A stretch of 64,000 nt of DNA. Origin: Amycolatopsis sp. Lineage in GTDB: Bacteria; Actinomycetota; Actinomycetes; Mycobacteriales; Pseudonocardiaceae. The notes beneath the pieces were generated by a model. It saw only the letters and a program-made list of their open reading frames with translations. It made no database searches and was not told where the DNA came from. Shown one piece after another: positions 35,582-45,315 of the stretch. Positions within the stretch are counted from its first letter, which is position 1. Every line of letters starts with the position of its first letter. Where the stretch lies: contig NZ_JAODNM010000109.1 in NCBI RefSeq assembly GCF_025464955.1, forward strand, positions 17,451 through 81,450, read 5' to 3'. Made by a program: the position numbers and the translations under genes.

Positions 35582-38431
35582 CTACGGGACCACCAACGCG
35601 AAGGTGACGGTCAGGCTCGCTTTTTGCGGGTGGAGGCGGTGTTGGGGGAGGACGCCGGGGCCGCAGGCGGCGGTGCCGAGGCCGTTCTGCGCGAGGTCCA
35701 GGTTGAGGTGGACCAGGTCGTCCGCGTGCAGGTCGGTGGTGTGGGCGGCGGCGTCGAGGGCTTCGGTGGTCCAGCGGCGTGCCGTCAGGTCGAAGGTGGG
35801 CGATCCCGAGATGCGTAAGCCGTCGCCGGTGTCCGCGATGAGGCGCGCCCAGCGGACGTCGGCTCGGTTGCCGTTCTCCTGTGGGAAGACGTACGGCGTT
35901 TGGAGGTCGTCGACGCGCTGGGCGAAGCGGCCGATCCTGGCGGCTTGCCTGCTATCGGCGTACGCCTCGCCGGGGCCCGCGCCGAACCACTCAACGTGGT
36001 CGAGCGTGCCGGGGACGGACATCCGCAGGCCGAGTCGCGGGAGCGTGCACGGCCATTCGCCGTCGGGCTCGATGTCCACTCGCAGGGTCAGCGTGGTGTC
36101 GTCGGACGTCCAGTGGTAGTCCGCGAGTATCCCGAAGTCGTGTGCGGGCGGCGCGACGCGGGTGCGGACGATGAGTCCGTCACCGACGACGTCCACATCG
36201 GACACACGGTGCTGAAGGCGGTGCAGGCCCGCTTTGCGCCAGGCCTGTTCGTCGGGCTCGTGCCCGCCGCGGTCGTTCTCGGTCGGCGCTCGCCAGAGGT
36301 CGAGGCTGGGACCGGTGACCGAGTACTGCCCCAGCGCGGTCAGCTTTCCCGTATACGGCTGGAATTCGCCGATGCCGAGGGTGAGCCTGTTGGAACGCCG
36401 TGAAACCAGGAAACCGGCCGAGGGAGCGGGAGGCTCTTTGGGTGGAGCCAGCTGCGACTGTCCCCATGCGACCACGTGACCCGCGTCCGCCCACGTCGTG
36501 TCGGCGCGTAGTTCCGCTCGGACGGTAAGCCAGGTTTCGCTTTCGGTCGCGGCCGTCTTCGGCAGCGAGACCTCGACGCTCTGTCCTGGTTGGACGTCCG
36601 GCACGTCCAGGATTCCACCGGTGACCGGAGTTCCTTCCTCTTCGAGCACCCAGGTGAAGATGAGATGCCTCAGCGATTGGAAGGTGTGGTGGTTTTCGAT
36701 CCGGAACCCGTCGGCGATATCGGTGATACGGACCGGTTCCATGACCTTCGCGTATTCGATCAGCCCCGGCGACGGAGTCCGATCGGGAAAGACCAAACCG
36801 TCGATGATGAAGGTTCCGTCGTGGATGGACTCGCCGAAGTCGCCGCCGTAGGCGAAAAACTCCTGACCCTCCTCGTCGTGTCGGGTGATGCCGTGGTCGA
36901 TCCACTCCCAGATGAACCCGCCCTGACACTGGGGATAGCGCTCGAAGAGTTCGCGGTATTCGAGGAGCCCGCCGGGGCCGTTTCCCATGGCGTGGCCGTA
37001 TTCGCAGAGCAGGAAAGGCATCTCCCGGCGTCGGAGGTTGTCGTCGTCCTGACGGCCGATGCGGTCCACCTCGGCGTGGTCGGCATACATCCGGCTGTGG
37101 ATGTCGACGTAAGCGCAGTCGAAGTCGCCTTCGTAGTGGATGGGCCGGGAGTCGTCGCGTTCACGGACCCAGTCCGCCATTCGTGCCAGGTTCTGACCGG
37201 TGTATGCCTCGTTGCCCAGCGACCACAGGATGACGCTGGGGCGGTTCTTGTCCCGTTCGACCGTGCGGCGGATCCGGTCCAGATAGGCGTCTGTCCACCG
37301 TGGATCGTCGCTGGGATTTCCTGCCCAGCCGAGTTCGCCGAAACCGTGGGTTTCGAGATCGCACTCGTCGACCACCCAGAGACCGTATTCGTCGCAGAGT
37401 TCGAGGAAGTACGGGTCCGGCGGGTAGTGGCTGGTACGGACGGCGTTGACGTTGTGCTGTTTCATCAGTTTCACGTCGGCGAGCGCGGTTTCGGCCGGGA
37501 CGGCCCGACCGAACCGCGGATGGTGTTCGTGCCGGTTGACGCCCCGGAACAGGATCCGCTGCCCGTTCACTTTCAGCTGGCCGTGCTCGATCGCCACCGT
37601 GCGGAAACCGATCCGGACCCGAACCCGTTCGGCGTCGGTGAACAGTGTTCCGTGATAAAGGCGCGGTGTTTCCGCGCTCCACGGCTCGACGGCGTCGATG
37701 ACGATCGGCCGATCGACCGGCTCGTTCTCGATACCCAATTCCGGCACGCTGAGCCGGGCGCCGGAAGTCGTCTCGACGCACATTGTGCCTTGGCCGCTGA
37801 CGTGGTCGTAGTCAGCACGAATCCAGTAGTCCCCGATGCCACCGGAAGGGCGCGCGAGCAGCGTGACATTGCGGAAGATGCCCGACAGCCACCACATGTC
37901 CTGGTCTTCGAGGTAGCTGCCGGCAGACCACTGGTGTACGCGGACGGCCAGCAGGTTACCGCCGACACGCAGTAGCGGGCCGACGTCGAATTCCGACGGG
38001 AGCCGACTTCCCTTGGTCACGCCGAGTTCGTGGCCGTTCAGCCAGATCTTCGCGCAGGAGTCGATCCCGTCGAAACGCAGGACTGCCGGTTCGTCGAGCC
38101 ATTCCGCGGTCAGTTCGAAGCGCAGCCGGTAGTCGCCGGTCGGGTTGTCCGACGGTACCTCGGGTGGCTTGACCGGAAACGGATAGACGACGTTGGTATA
38201 GGCCGGTTTGCCGTGTCCGTGTAGCTGCCAGTTGGCCGGAACCGGCAGTTCGGACCACGCCGAGTCGTCGAAGTCCTCGTCCTCGATGTGCTCCGGCGCG
38301 GCGGGAATGCTCGGAGAGAGCAGGAAGGACCAGGTCCCGTTGAGGCTGAGCGATCTCGCGTCCGAGGTGAAGGCGGCTCGAGGGGACACGCTGCCGTGGC
38401 CGGGGGAGAAGTCTTCGACGTACGACGACAT
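35582..38431 (-). CDS. GH2 beta-galactosidase (cytoplasmic, LacZ type)
   Basis: 949 residues; AAAGGG precedes ATG 38431. All five LacZ domains: jelly roll (residues 25-195), immunoglobulin-like, TIM barrel, second Ig-like and the large C-terminal beta-galactosidase small-chain domain. Acid/base Glu408 in WSLGNEAY and nucleophile Glu477 in LCEYGHAMGNG are intact, as are the metal/sugar residues of RTSHYPPDP. No signal peptide, so it splits imported beta-galactosides. Last gene of the operon starting at 41522. Confidence 0.95.
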   Translation of the reverse strand: MSSYVEDFSPGHGSVSPRAAFTSDARSLSLNGTWSFLLSPSIPAAPEHIEDEDFDDSAWSELPVPANWQLHGHGKPAYTNVVYPFPVKPPEVPSDNPTGDYRLRFELTAEWLDEPAVLRFDGIDSCAKIWLNGHELGVTKGSRLPSEFDVGPLLRVGGNLLAVRVHQWSAGSYLEDQDMWWLSGIFRNVTLLARPSGGIGDYWIRADYDHVSGQGTMCVETTSGARLSVPELGIENEPVDRPIVIDAVEPWSAETPRLYHGTLFTDAERVRVRIGFRTVAIEHGQLKVNGQRILFRGVNRHEHHPRFGRAVPAETALADVKLMKQHNVNAVRTSHYPPDPYFLELCDEYGLWVVDECDLETHGFGELGWAGNPSDDPRWTDAYLDRIRRTVERDKNRPSVILWSLGNEAYTGQNLARMADWVRERDDSRPIHYEGDFDCAYVDIHSRMYADHAEVDRIGRQDDDNLRRREMPFLLCEYGHAMGNGPGGLLEYRELFERYPQCQGGFIWEWIDHGITRHDEEGQEFFAYGGDFGESIHDGTFIIDGLVFPDRTPSPGLIEYAKVMEPVRITDIADGFRIENHHTFQSLRHLIFTWVLEEEGTPVTGGILDVPDVQPGQSVEVSLPKTAATESETWLTVRAELRADTTWADAGHVVAWGQSQLAPPKEPPAPSAGFLVSRRSNRLTLGIGEFQPYTGKLTALGQYSVTGPSLDLWRAPTENDRGGHEPDEQAWRKAGLHRLQHRVSDVDVVGDGLIVRTRVAPPAHDFGILADYHWTSDDTTLTLRVDIEPDGEWPCTLPRLGLRMSVPGTLDHVEWFGAGPGEAYADSRQAARIGRFAQRVDDLQTPYVFPQENGNRADVRWARLIADTGDGLRISGSPTFDLTARRWTTEALDAAAHTTDLHADDLVHLNLDLAQNGLGTAACGPGVLPQHRLHPQKASLTVTFALVVP

Positions 38432-38452
38432 GGGGCCCTTTCTACTGTGGAC

Positions 38453-39280
38453 TCAACCCTTGAGTGCGCCGGCAGCGATGTTCTTGATGAAGTGCCGAGC
38501 GCCGAACAAGAACACGATGATCAGCGGGATGATCGCGACCAGCGTGCCGGCCATGACCACGCTGTAGTCGGAGACGTAGAGGCCGTTCAACTGCGAAAGC
38601 GCGACCTGGAGCGTGACGTGGTTGGAGTCGATCAGGACGACGAGCGGCCACAGGTAGTCGTTCCAGGAGTTGACGAACGTGAAGATACCCAGGAAGGCGA
38701 GCGCCGGACGCAACACCGGGAGCGCGATCGTCCAATAAGTACGGAAGAAGCCGGCACCGTCCATTCTGGCCGCTTCGAGCAGCTCGTCGGGCAGCGCGCT
38801 CTGGCAATACTGCCGCATCCAGAAGATGCCGAACGCGTTGGCGGCGGCCGGGATGATCAGTGCTTTCAATGAGCCGACCCAGCCGAAGCTCGCCATGATG
38901 GAGAACTGCGGAATGGACGCGAGTTGGGCCGGCACCACGAAGGTGGCCAGCAGGATCCCGAACAGGATCGAGCTGCCGGGAAAGCGGTACTTGGCGAAGG
39001 TGAAGGCGGCGAGCGAGTCGAAGAAGAGCACGAGCACGGTGACCGCGACGGCCACGATCAGCGTGTTCAGCAGTGAACCGAAGAAATCGATCTTGGCGAA
39101 GACCTGGGAGATATTGCTGAAGAAGTGCCCGCCGAAGGTGAGGCGCGGCGGGGTGGCGTAGATGTCGGCCGTGGTGTTGGACGCCATGACGACGATCCAG
39201 TAGTAGGGGAACAGCAGGATGAGTGCGCCGATGGTGAGTGCGCCGTAGGTCATGAGTCGTCCGCGCCGGTTCGAAATCAT
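38453..39280 (-). CDS. Sugar ABC transporter permease (MalG-like)
   Basis: 275 residues from ATG 39280, with GGTCTCCCGAT upstream. Six hydrophobic segments and the EAA loop EAARMDGAGFFRTYWTIALPVLRPAL. Its start overlaps the previous permease stop by four bases (ATGA, 39277-39280), and the GH2 gene starts 22 bases downstream. Partner of the 39277 permease in a CUT1-type importer. Confidence 0.95.
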   Translation of the reverse strand: MISNRRGRLMTYGALTIGALILLFPYYWIVVMASNTTADIYATPPRLTFGGHFFSNISQVFAKIDFFGSLLNTLIVAVAVTVLVLFFDSLAAFTFAKYRFPGSSILFGILLATFVVPAQLASIPQFSIMASFGWVGSLKALIIPAAANAFGIFWMRQYCQSALPDELLEAARMDGAGFFRTYWTIALPVLRPALAFLGIFTFVNSWNDYLWPLVVLIDSNHVTLQVALSQLNGLYVSDYSVVMAGTLVAIIPLIIVFLFGARHFIKNIAAGALKG

Positions 39281-40236
39281 CGGGAGACCCCCTTCCCGAT
39301 CGTCCGGTCCGGTCGTTGGATCAGGCGCCAGTTGATGATCGCGAAGATGACCACGACCAGGAAGATGCCCCAGGCGATCGCCGCGCCGTAGCCGAAGTTG
39401 TTGTTGTAGAACGCCTCGTTGTAGAAGTACAGGACCATGGTGAGGCCGCCCTCGGACGGCCCGCCGCGGTTGCCGACCAACACCTGGGACTCGGTGAAGA
39501 TCTGCATTCCGTTGATCGCCGACATCAGTACCGAGAACAGCAGAACCGGTCGTAGCAAAGGAAGAGTGACCCGGAAGAAGGTCTGGACCGCGTTGGCGCC
39601 GTCCAGTTTGGCCGCTTCGTAGACGTCGGCCGGAATGGCCTGCAGCCCGGCCAGGAAGATGATCGAGTTGTAGCCGACCCACCGCCAGATGATCATGATC
39701 GAGACGGCGGCTTTGATGCCCCAGGGGTTCGTCAGCCAGGGCACCCCGTGGATGCCGACCAACCCCAGCAGCCAGTTGAAGATCCCGAACTGCTCGCTGA
39801 AGATAGAACCGAACACCAGCGAAGCCGCGACCACCGACGTGACGTTCGGCAGGAAGTACGCGATGCGGTAGACGCCTTTGAAGCGGATAGACGAGTTGAG
39901 CCCGACCGCGATCACCAGTGCCAGCGCGGTCATCGGGACCGTCGACAGCACCCAGATGATCAGCGTGTTGCCGATCGAGTTCCAGAACGTCGTGTCGGTG
40001 AAGAGGAACCCGAAGTTGGCCAGCCCGACGAAGTGCATCGGCCCGACGCCGTCCCAGCGTTGCAGCGAAAGGAACAGCGAGTACAGGATCGGGTAGAGAC
40101 CGAAGATGGCGAACAGGATGAAGAAGGGCGAAATCGCCAGGTAATAAGGAAGATAACGCCATCGCCGGGAGCCGTGGGTCGGCGGTGCCGAACGCAGCGG
40201 GGCGCGCAGGGTGTCGAGCGGGGGTGCGACGGTCAT
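39277..40236 (-). CDS. Sugar ABC transporter permease (MalF-like)
   Basis: 319 residues from ATG 40236. Charged N-terminal tail of about 30 residues, then six hydrophobic segments and the EAA loop EAAKLDGANAVQTFFRVTLPLLRPVL. Start overlaps the end of the substrate-binding gene (ATGA). No ATPase gene is in the operon, so a shared MsiK-type ATPase from elsewhere probably powers it, as known in streptomycetes. Confidence 0.95.
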   Translation of the reverse strand: MTVAPPLDTLRAPLRSAPPTHGSRRWRYLPYYLAISPFFILFAIFGLYPILYSLFLSLQRWDGVGPMHFVGLANFGFLFTDTTFWNSIGNTLIIWVLSTVPMTALALVIAVGLNSSIRFKGVYRIAYFLPNVTSVVAASLVFGSIFSEQFGIFNWLLGLVGIHGVPWLTNPWGIKAAVSIMIIWRWVGYNSIIFLAGLQAIPADVYEAAKLDGANAVQTFFRVTLPLLRPVLLFSVLMSAINGMQIFTESQVLVGNRGGPSEGGLTMVLYFYNEAFYNNNFGYGAAIAWGIFLVVVIFAIINWRLIQRPDRTIGKGVSR

Positions 40237-41522
40237 GAGTTCACTCCCTGCAGGAGGAGCAGGCGGTGGACGGCCGTCCGTGCGTCTTGCCAGGCCTTTT
40301 CAGGGTCTTTGCCGGCGAGTTCGACGTTGCTGAGTTGGTCGGTGTAGGTGTCGCTGATCGCGATGTCGTACGGGCTGAAGTAGGCGGGTTTGACTTCGTT
40401 GGCCGACTTGCTGAACACGTTCATGGTCACCTGCCCGCCGAAGAACGGTTCCGGTGCGAGCAGCCGCGGATCGGTGAAGGCCGACGGGCTCGACGGGAAC
40501 AGGCCTTCGTCGAGGTAGGTGCGCGGCTGGTTCTCGGGGGACTGGATCCAGCGGATGATGTCGAACGCGGCTTGCGGGTGCGGGCAGTATTTCGTGATCG
40601 CGAGGAACGAACCACCCTGGTTTCCCGCTCCGCCCGGACTTCGGCAGACCCGCCATTTCCCGGCGGTGCCCGGTGCCGATTTTTTCAGCTCGCCGGTGAT
40701 CCACGACGCGTTGACGAAGCTCAGTTCCTTGCCGTTGTTCCAGGCGGCGTGCCGGTCGACTGAGTTGCCGGGGTCCTGGCCGCCCGCGTATCCGGCTGTC
40801 AAGCCGCGGTGGAAGGCGTCGACGGCGCGGTCCCAGGCCCGGCGGACCTGGGCGTGGTCGCCGACGAAGTTGTTCTGGCGGTCGAAGTACTTCACCGGCA
40901 GCTGGGCCATCGAATAGGTGAACACCGTTTTGGTGTCGGTGATCAGATGCCGTCCCGGCAGTACCTTCTGCAGTTTTTCGCCGAAGGTGAAATAGTCGTC
41001 CCAAGTGGACACCACGGCGGCGACGTCGTCGGGCTCGCTCGGGAAACCGGCCTGGGCGAACAGGTCGTGCCGGTAGTAGAGCGCGGCAGGCCCGATATCG
41101 ATCGGGAAACCGACCATGAACCCGTCCGGCGCGGTGCCTGCCGCCCACTTCCACGGGAGGTACTCGTCTTTGACGCCGTCCGCGCCGAGTGTCCGCAGGT
41201 CGACGAACTGGTCCGAGTCAGGGAAGTAGGTCGCGATGTCGTCGCCCAGCATGGTGATGTCGGGCAGGTACGAACCGCCGGACATCGCCGCGAGCAGCCG
41301 GTGCTTGAGATCGCCGCTCACCTGGTTCGGGTTGAGCTGGTCGGCGGCGAAGCGTTTCACGGCGTCCGCGAGCACGCCGTCGGACAGCCCGTTCGAGGTG
41401 TACCACAGCGTCAGCTTGCCTGGGCTCGCCGTGGTCGGGCTGGAGCAGCCGGCGACGCCGAGGGCGGCGGTGCCGAGCGCGGCTGCGGCGGTGGTGAGGA
41501 AACTTCGTCGAGTCAGCGTCAT
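40233..41522 (-). CDS. Sugar ABC transporter substrate-binding lipoprotein
   Basis: 429 residues from ATG 41522, with GGAGG upstream. Signal LTRRSFLTT (twin-arginine-like) and lipobox VAGC (Cys26). Family 1 extracellular solute-binding fold: LTLWYTSNGLSDGVLADAVKRFA, ITMLGDDIATYFPDSDQF and a C-terminal WQDARTAVHRLL. First gene of the import-and-hydrolysis operon ending with GH2 beta-galactosidase, so the ligand is probably a beta-galactoside or galacto-oligosaccharide. Confidence 0.92.
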   Translation of the reverse strand: MTLTRRSFLTTAAAALGTAALGVAGCSSPTTASPGKLTLWYTSNGLSDGVLADAVKRFAADQLNPNQVSGDLKHRLLAAMSGGSYLPDITMLGDDIATYFPDSDQFVDLRTLGADGVKDEYLPWKWAAGTAPDGFMVGFPIDIGPAALYYRHDLFAQAGFPSEPDDVAAVVSTWDDYFTFGEKLQKVLPGRHLITDTKTVFTYSMAQLPVKYFDRQNNFVGDHAQVRRAWDRAVDAFHRGLTAGYAGGQDPGNSVDRHAAWNNGKELSFVNASWITGELKKSAPGTAGKWRVCRSPGGAGNQGGSFLAITKYCPHPQAAFDIIRWIQSPENQPRTYLDEGLFPSSPSAFTDPRLLAPEPFFGGQVTMNVFSKSANEVKPAYFSPYDIAISDTYTDQLSNVELAGKDPEKAWQDARTAVHRLLLLQGVNS

Positions 41523-41558
41523 TGCTGCAACCTCCGGGAGGCGCCCGTGAGCGTTCCC

Positions 41559-41570
41559 GTGAACGTTCAC
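41559..41570. promoter_or_regulatory. LacI-type operator GTGAACGTTCAC
   Basis: A perfect 12-base palindrome 37 bases ahead of the lipoprotein start; a degenerate second copy (GTGAGCGTTCCC, 41547-41558) abuts it. Central CG and overall form are typical of LacI-family operators; the LacI gene at 41815 is the obvious partner. Confidence 0.75.
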
Positions 41571-41692
41571 GAATCGGCCCAGAGTTTGACCGACGGCCCC
41601 CGCCCCTGTCAAGAACCCCCTGGTCCAGCACCCCTGATGGGCACTCTCGTCCCCAAGTGCCCTCAATGCGCACGCCCACTACCCGCGCCCCT

Positions 41693-41799
41693 CGCAACTC
41701 GCCGTCGAGTTGCGGTACCCAAGTACTTAGCGATCGCAACTCGATGGCGAGTTGCGATGCTTAGCGTGCGCAAGGAGGGCACAAAAGGACAAAAGTGCC
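41693..41799. repeat. Two CGCAACTCG palindromes and a GGCAC hairpin
   Basis: 41693-41714 (CGCAACTCG-CCGT-CGAGTTGCG) and 41733-41758 (ATCGCAACTCG-ATGG-CGAGTTGCGAT), separated by CCCAAGTACTTAG. Then GGCAC (41778-41782) and GTGCC (41795-41799) flank AAAAGGACAAAA. They fill the gap between the LacI gene end and the importer promoter and may end LacI transcription. Confidence 0.8.
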
Positions 41800-41814
41800 T
41801 TGGTGCGGGTGGGG

Positions 41815-42813
41815 TCAGGCGGAGTCGCGCAGGAGGAGGGACGCGCGGACGACGAGGTCTTCGGGGTCCTGGGCGGTCGTGTCGCCGCGCGCGAGGAGGC
41901 GGGCGACCTGGTCGACCGCGAGGGTGCCGAGGCGGCGGGTGTCGATGCCGACGCTGGTCAGCGGTGGTTCCATGATCGCGCCGAGCTCCAGGCCGTCGAA
42001 CCCGATGACGGCCAGGTCGGCCGGCACCCGCAGGCCCCGCTTCCGGGCTTGCCGCATGGCGCCGATCGCGATGATGTCGTTGAAGGTGAAGATCGCCGTC
42101 ACGTCCGCGTGTGCGGCGAGAAGTTCGTCCAGCGCCTCGGCGCCGCCCTCGATCGACTGGCTCGCGCCGACAACCCACGACGTGTCCAGCTCAAGACCCT
42201 GCTCCGCGGCGGCGGCGAAGAACCAGTGCTGCCGGATGCTGGGCTCGGGCCGTCGGTTGTGGTCGAGCATGCCGATCCGCCGATGACCGGCCTTGACCAG
42301 GTGCGTGACCGCCTCGCGCACGCCATCCTCGCCGTCGATCCGGATTGAGCTGAACCGCGGGTTCTGGTGCTCGCGGCCGATGAACACCACCGGTACGCCA
42401 GGGACGTGGCTGTCGAGGTCGGACTCCGGCAGGCTGAAGTACCCGACGATCGCGTCCACCTGGGAACCGATCACCTTCAGCGTGCTCAGTTCCTGCTCGG
42501 CGTTGTCGGCCGTGTCGTAGATTACGACGTGCCATTCCCGCGCGCGGGCGGCGTCGAGAGCGCTCGACGCGACCTCGGTGAAGAACGGGTTCAGCAGGTC
42601 CGGAACGACCAGGCCGATCGTGGTGGTGTCCTGCCGGACCAGCCCTCGCGCGAACCGGCTCGGCCGGTAGTCCAGCTCGCGGGCGGCGTCGAGCACGCGT
42701 TGTTTCGTCGCGCCGTCGATCTCGGCCTTGTCGTTGAGCGCACGGGACACCGTCTGCCGCGACACCCCGGCCGTGCGGGCGACGTCGTGGATGGTCACCC
42801 GTTTGCGTTCCAT
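41815..42813 (-). CDS. LacI family transcriptional repressor
   Basis: 332 residues from ATG 42813. N-terminal HTH: TIHDVARTAGVSRQTVSRALN and hinge helix YRPSRFARGL, followed by a sugar-binding core (TIGLVVPDLLNPFF, GVPVVFIGRE, AIFTFNDIIAIGAMR, IGFDGLELGAIMEPPLTSV). It lies upstream of and in line with the beta-galactoside operon, whose promoter has a matching palindrome at 41559. Probable repressor relieved by a galactoside. Confidence 0.95.
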   Translation of the reverse strand: MERKRVTIHDVARTAGVSRQTVSRALNDKAEIDGATKQRVLDAARELDYRPSRFARGLVRQDTTTIGLVVPDLLNPFFTEVASSALDAARAREWHVVIYDTADNAEQELSTLKVIGSQVDAIVGYFSLPESDLDSHVPGVPVVFIGREHQNPRFSSIRIDGEDGVREAVTHLVKAGHRRIGMLDHNRRPEPSIRQHWFFAAAAEQGLELDTSWVVGASQSIEGGAEALDELLAAHADVTAIFTFNDIIAIGAMRQARKRGLRVPADLAVIGFDGLELGAIMEPPLTSVGIDTRRLGTLAVDQVARLLARGDTTAQDPEDLVVRASLLLRDSA

Positions 42814-42864
42814 GGTGGGGAGTCTAGAGCTCCAGCCGGAGTGCGCCTGGTGTGTCGTAGTCGC

Positions 42865-44349
42865 TCATCGCGCAGCTGCCTTGCTCGTCACGCTCCGGAA
42901 GTCGGCCAGATCGAGTTTCCTCGTCCGGCGGTTGTATTCCGAAACCAGGCCGGGCCAGTTCGTCGACACCCGACCGTCGGATTGGCGATACCAGCTCGCG
43001 CACATCGTCCACACGCTCTTGGTGAGTCGCTGCTGGACCTCTTCGTCATACTCTGCCTCGACCTCCGGTCGGACATCCACATAGGACACATCCGGTCGCG
43101 AAAGGTGCTCGACGGCTTGGCGGATGTAGCGAGCTTGCCGTTCGATCATGTAGACAATGGACCCGGCGCCGAGGTTGGTGTTGGGGCCGTACATGCAGAA
43201 CAGGTTCGGGAAGCCGGGGACGGCCAAGCCGAGATACGCCCGCGCGCCTTTCGACCAGGCGTCGGACAACGCGCGCCCGTCGAGTCCGCGGACGTCGAGC
43301 CCGCCCAGGAAGTCGGTGGCGGCGAACCCGGTGCCGTAGATGATGACGTCGGCCGGGTGCTCGATGCCGTCCACCGTGCGGACCCCGGACGGCGTTATCT
43401 CGGCGATCTGTTCGGTTTCCACCGTGACGTTCGACTGGGCGACCGCGGGGTAGTAGTTGCTCGCGAACAGCACGCGCTTGCAGCCGATTTGATAGTCCGG
43501 TGTCAGCTTCGCGCGCAGCGCGGGATCGGGGACCTGCTTCGTGAGGTGCGACTTGGCAAGCCACTCGATGGACTTCGCGATGGGCTTGTTGCCGTGCAGG
43601 CCGAACGTCGAGACCTCGCCGGTTGCCCAGAACACCAGGCGCTCCAACGATTGTGATGCCGGCAGCGCCTGGAAGAGCCGGTGGTGCCACGGCGCGTACT
43701 GCCTGTCCGGCTTCGGGACGATGTACGGGGCACTGCGCTGGAACAGCGTCAGCTCCGCGGCCTGCGGCTGGATGTGCGGAACGAACTGGATCGCGCTCGC
43801 GCCGGTGCCGATGACGGCGACGCGCTTGCCGCGCAGGTCGTAGTCGTGGTCCCAGCGCGCGGAATGGAAGCTGTGGCCGGTGAAGGTTTCCCGGCTGGGG
43901 ATGTCCGGCCAGACCGGGCGGGAGAGTTGGCCGAGCGCGGGCACGAACACCTTCGCCTCGTGGACGTCGCCGTTCTTCGTCTCGACGTGCCAGAGGCCGC
44001 GGGGTTGGTCGAAGACCGCGGACGCCACTTCGGAGTCGAACCGGATGTGCGGGGCGAGGTCGTACTTGGCGACCATGTGTTTGATGTACGCGTGGATCTC
44101 GGGCTGCAGTGAGTACCGCGCGGGCCACCGGGGGTTGGGCTCGAAGGAGAACGAGTAGTACGGCGACGGGATGTCGCACCCGGCGCCCGGGTACGTGTTC
44201 TCCCGCCAGACGCCGCCGACTTCGTGGGCCTTCTCGAGGATGGTGAAGTCCTCGAAGCCCGCGCGTTTGAGTTCGAGGGCGAGTCCGATCCCGCCGAACC
44301 CGCTCCCGGTGATGAGGACGGACGGCTGCCGAGACGGCGCAGTATTCAT
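42865..44349 (-). CDS. Flavin-containing monooxygenase, Baeyer-Villiger type
   Basis: 494 residues from ATG 44349. FAD site GSGFGG (15-20) and NADPH site GTGASA (near residue 181) flank the Baeyer-Villiger fingerprint FTGHSFHSARWD at 156-167 (FxGxxxHxxxWD). The second conserved GTGFAATDF follows near residue 346. Such enzymes insert oxygen next to a ketone or oxidise heteroatoms with NADPH. No ketone-forming or lactonase gene is linked, so the substrate is open. A two-tier hairpin lies upstream of its start. Confidence 0.92.
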   Translation of the reverse strand: MNTAPSRQPSVLITGSGFGGIGLALELKRAGFEDFTILEKAHEVGGVWRENTYPGAGCDIPSPYYSFSFEPNPRWPARYSLQPEIHAYIKHMVAKYDLAPHIRFDSEVASAVFDQPRGLWHVETKNGDVHEAKVFVPALGQLSRPVWPDIPSRETFTGHSFHSARWDHDYDLRGKRVAVIGTGASAIQFVPHIQPQAAELTLFQRSAPYIVPKPDRQYAPWHHRLFQALPASQSLERLVFWATGEVSTFGLHGNKPIAKSIEWLAKSHLTKQVPDPALRAKLTPDYQIGCKRVLFASNYYPAVAQSNVTVETEQIAEITPSGVRTVDGIEHPADVIIYGTGFAATDFLGGLDVRGLDGRALSDAWSKGARAYLGLAVPGFPNLFCMYGPNTNLGAGSIVYMIERQARYIRQAVEHLSRPDVSYVDVRPEVEAEYDEEVQQRLTKSVWTMCASWYRQSDGRVSTNWPGLVSEYNRRTRKLDLADFRSVTSKAAAR

Positions 44350-44439
44350 CCGCCGAAACTACTGTCACCCCGCCCCCCGCGCCACCCCCTACGCGGCCGC
44401 CGAATCGAGATTTCCGGCCAAGGGTGCGGCGGGGCGCGG

Positions 44440-44525
44440 GGATCCCTCAAGGTCATCCTGATGGCGACCCTCACAGCGCATCCAACGCACTGCGAGGGTC
44501 GCCATGTCGTGGCCTTGAGGGATCC
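44440..44525. terminator. Two-tier hairpin after the exporter operon
   Basis: Outer stem GGATCCCTCAAGG (44440-44452) with 44513-44525; inner stem ATGGCGACCCTC (44461-44472) with 44494-44505. It lies past the ABC permease stop (44539, minus strand) and upstream of the monooxygenase gene. Confidence 0.75.
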
Positions 44526-44538
44526 TTGGACTGGATGG

Positions 44539-45315
44539 TCAGATGGACTTCTGGTAGCGGCGGAAGGTGCGGGTGGACAGCCACACCATCAGCACGGCGA
44601 GGCCCAGCAGCCACCCGCCGTGCCCGAGAATGACGCCCCAGTCCGGAGATGCGGCCAGCGCGGACCTCGACGTGTCCATCGCCCAGTTGAGCGGGTTGTA
44701 CGACGCCACGGTCTGGATCCACGGCGGCATCAGCGTTTTGGCCATGAACGCCGAGGACAGGAACGTCAGCGGCAGCAGCAGAAACACGCTCAGTCCGATG
44801 ATCGTCTCCCGCTGGCGGATGAGCAGGCCAGCGGTGTTCGACAGCGCGCTGAACACCGCGCCCAGCAGCACCGAAGCCACCACCAGGATCACGACTCCGG
44901 CGAAGCCGCCCGGATAGGCGGCCCCGGCGAGCCAGCCGAGGACGATGATGATGATCGACTGGACCGTCGTACTCAGTGCCTGCTCGATGACGCCCGAGTT
45001 GAGGATCGCGGCACGGCTGACCGGCGAGACGAGGAAGCGGTTGAGCGTGCCGCGCTCGATCTCCTCGATGATCGCCATACCGGACCACATGCTCGACGAC
45101 ACCGCGCTCATCACGACGACGCCGGGCACCAGGTAGTCCAAATAGGACGTCGCGCCGAACCCCGGCAGTTCGGCGACCTTCCGGAACAGGCTGCCGAACA
45201 GGAACAGCCAGATCACCGGCTGAACCAAGGCCATCACGAGCGCGGCGGGCTGGCGTACCAGCGCTTTGAGTCGCCGGTGGGTCATCCAGCCGTTTTGGGC
45301 GAGGAACGCGGTCAT
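44539..45315 (-). CDS. ABC-2 type transporter permease (DrrB-like)
   Basis: 258 residues from ATG 45315. Six hydrophobic segments. The N-terminus has QPVIWLFLFGSLF and the middle GTLNRFLVSPVSRAAIL, as in DrrB/daunorubicin-type exporters. Its start overlaps the ATPase stop by four bases (ATGA). Forms an exporter with the 45312 ATPase. Confidence 0.92.
   Translation of the reverse strand: MTAFLAQNGWMTHRRLKALVRQPAALVMALVQPVIWLFLFGSLFRKVAELPGFGATSYLDYLVPGVVVMSAVSSSMWSGMAIIEEIERGTLNRFLVSPVSRAAILNSGVIEQALSTTVQSIIIIVLGWLAGAAYPGGFAGVVILVVASVLLGAVFSALSNTAGLLIRQRETIIGLSVFLLLPLTFLSSAFMAKTLMPPWIQTVASYNPLNWAMDTSRSALAASPDWGVILGHGGWLLGLAVLMVWLSTRTFRRYQKSI

Noticed and set aside
40233..41522. Missing ATPase as sign of a broken transporter
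   Set aside because: CUT1 sugar importers in actinomycetes commonly share one MsiK-type ATPase encoded elsewhere.
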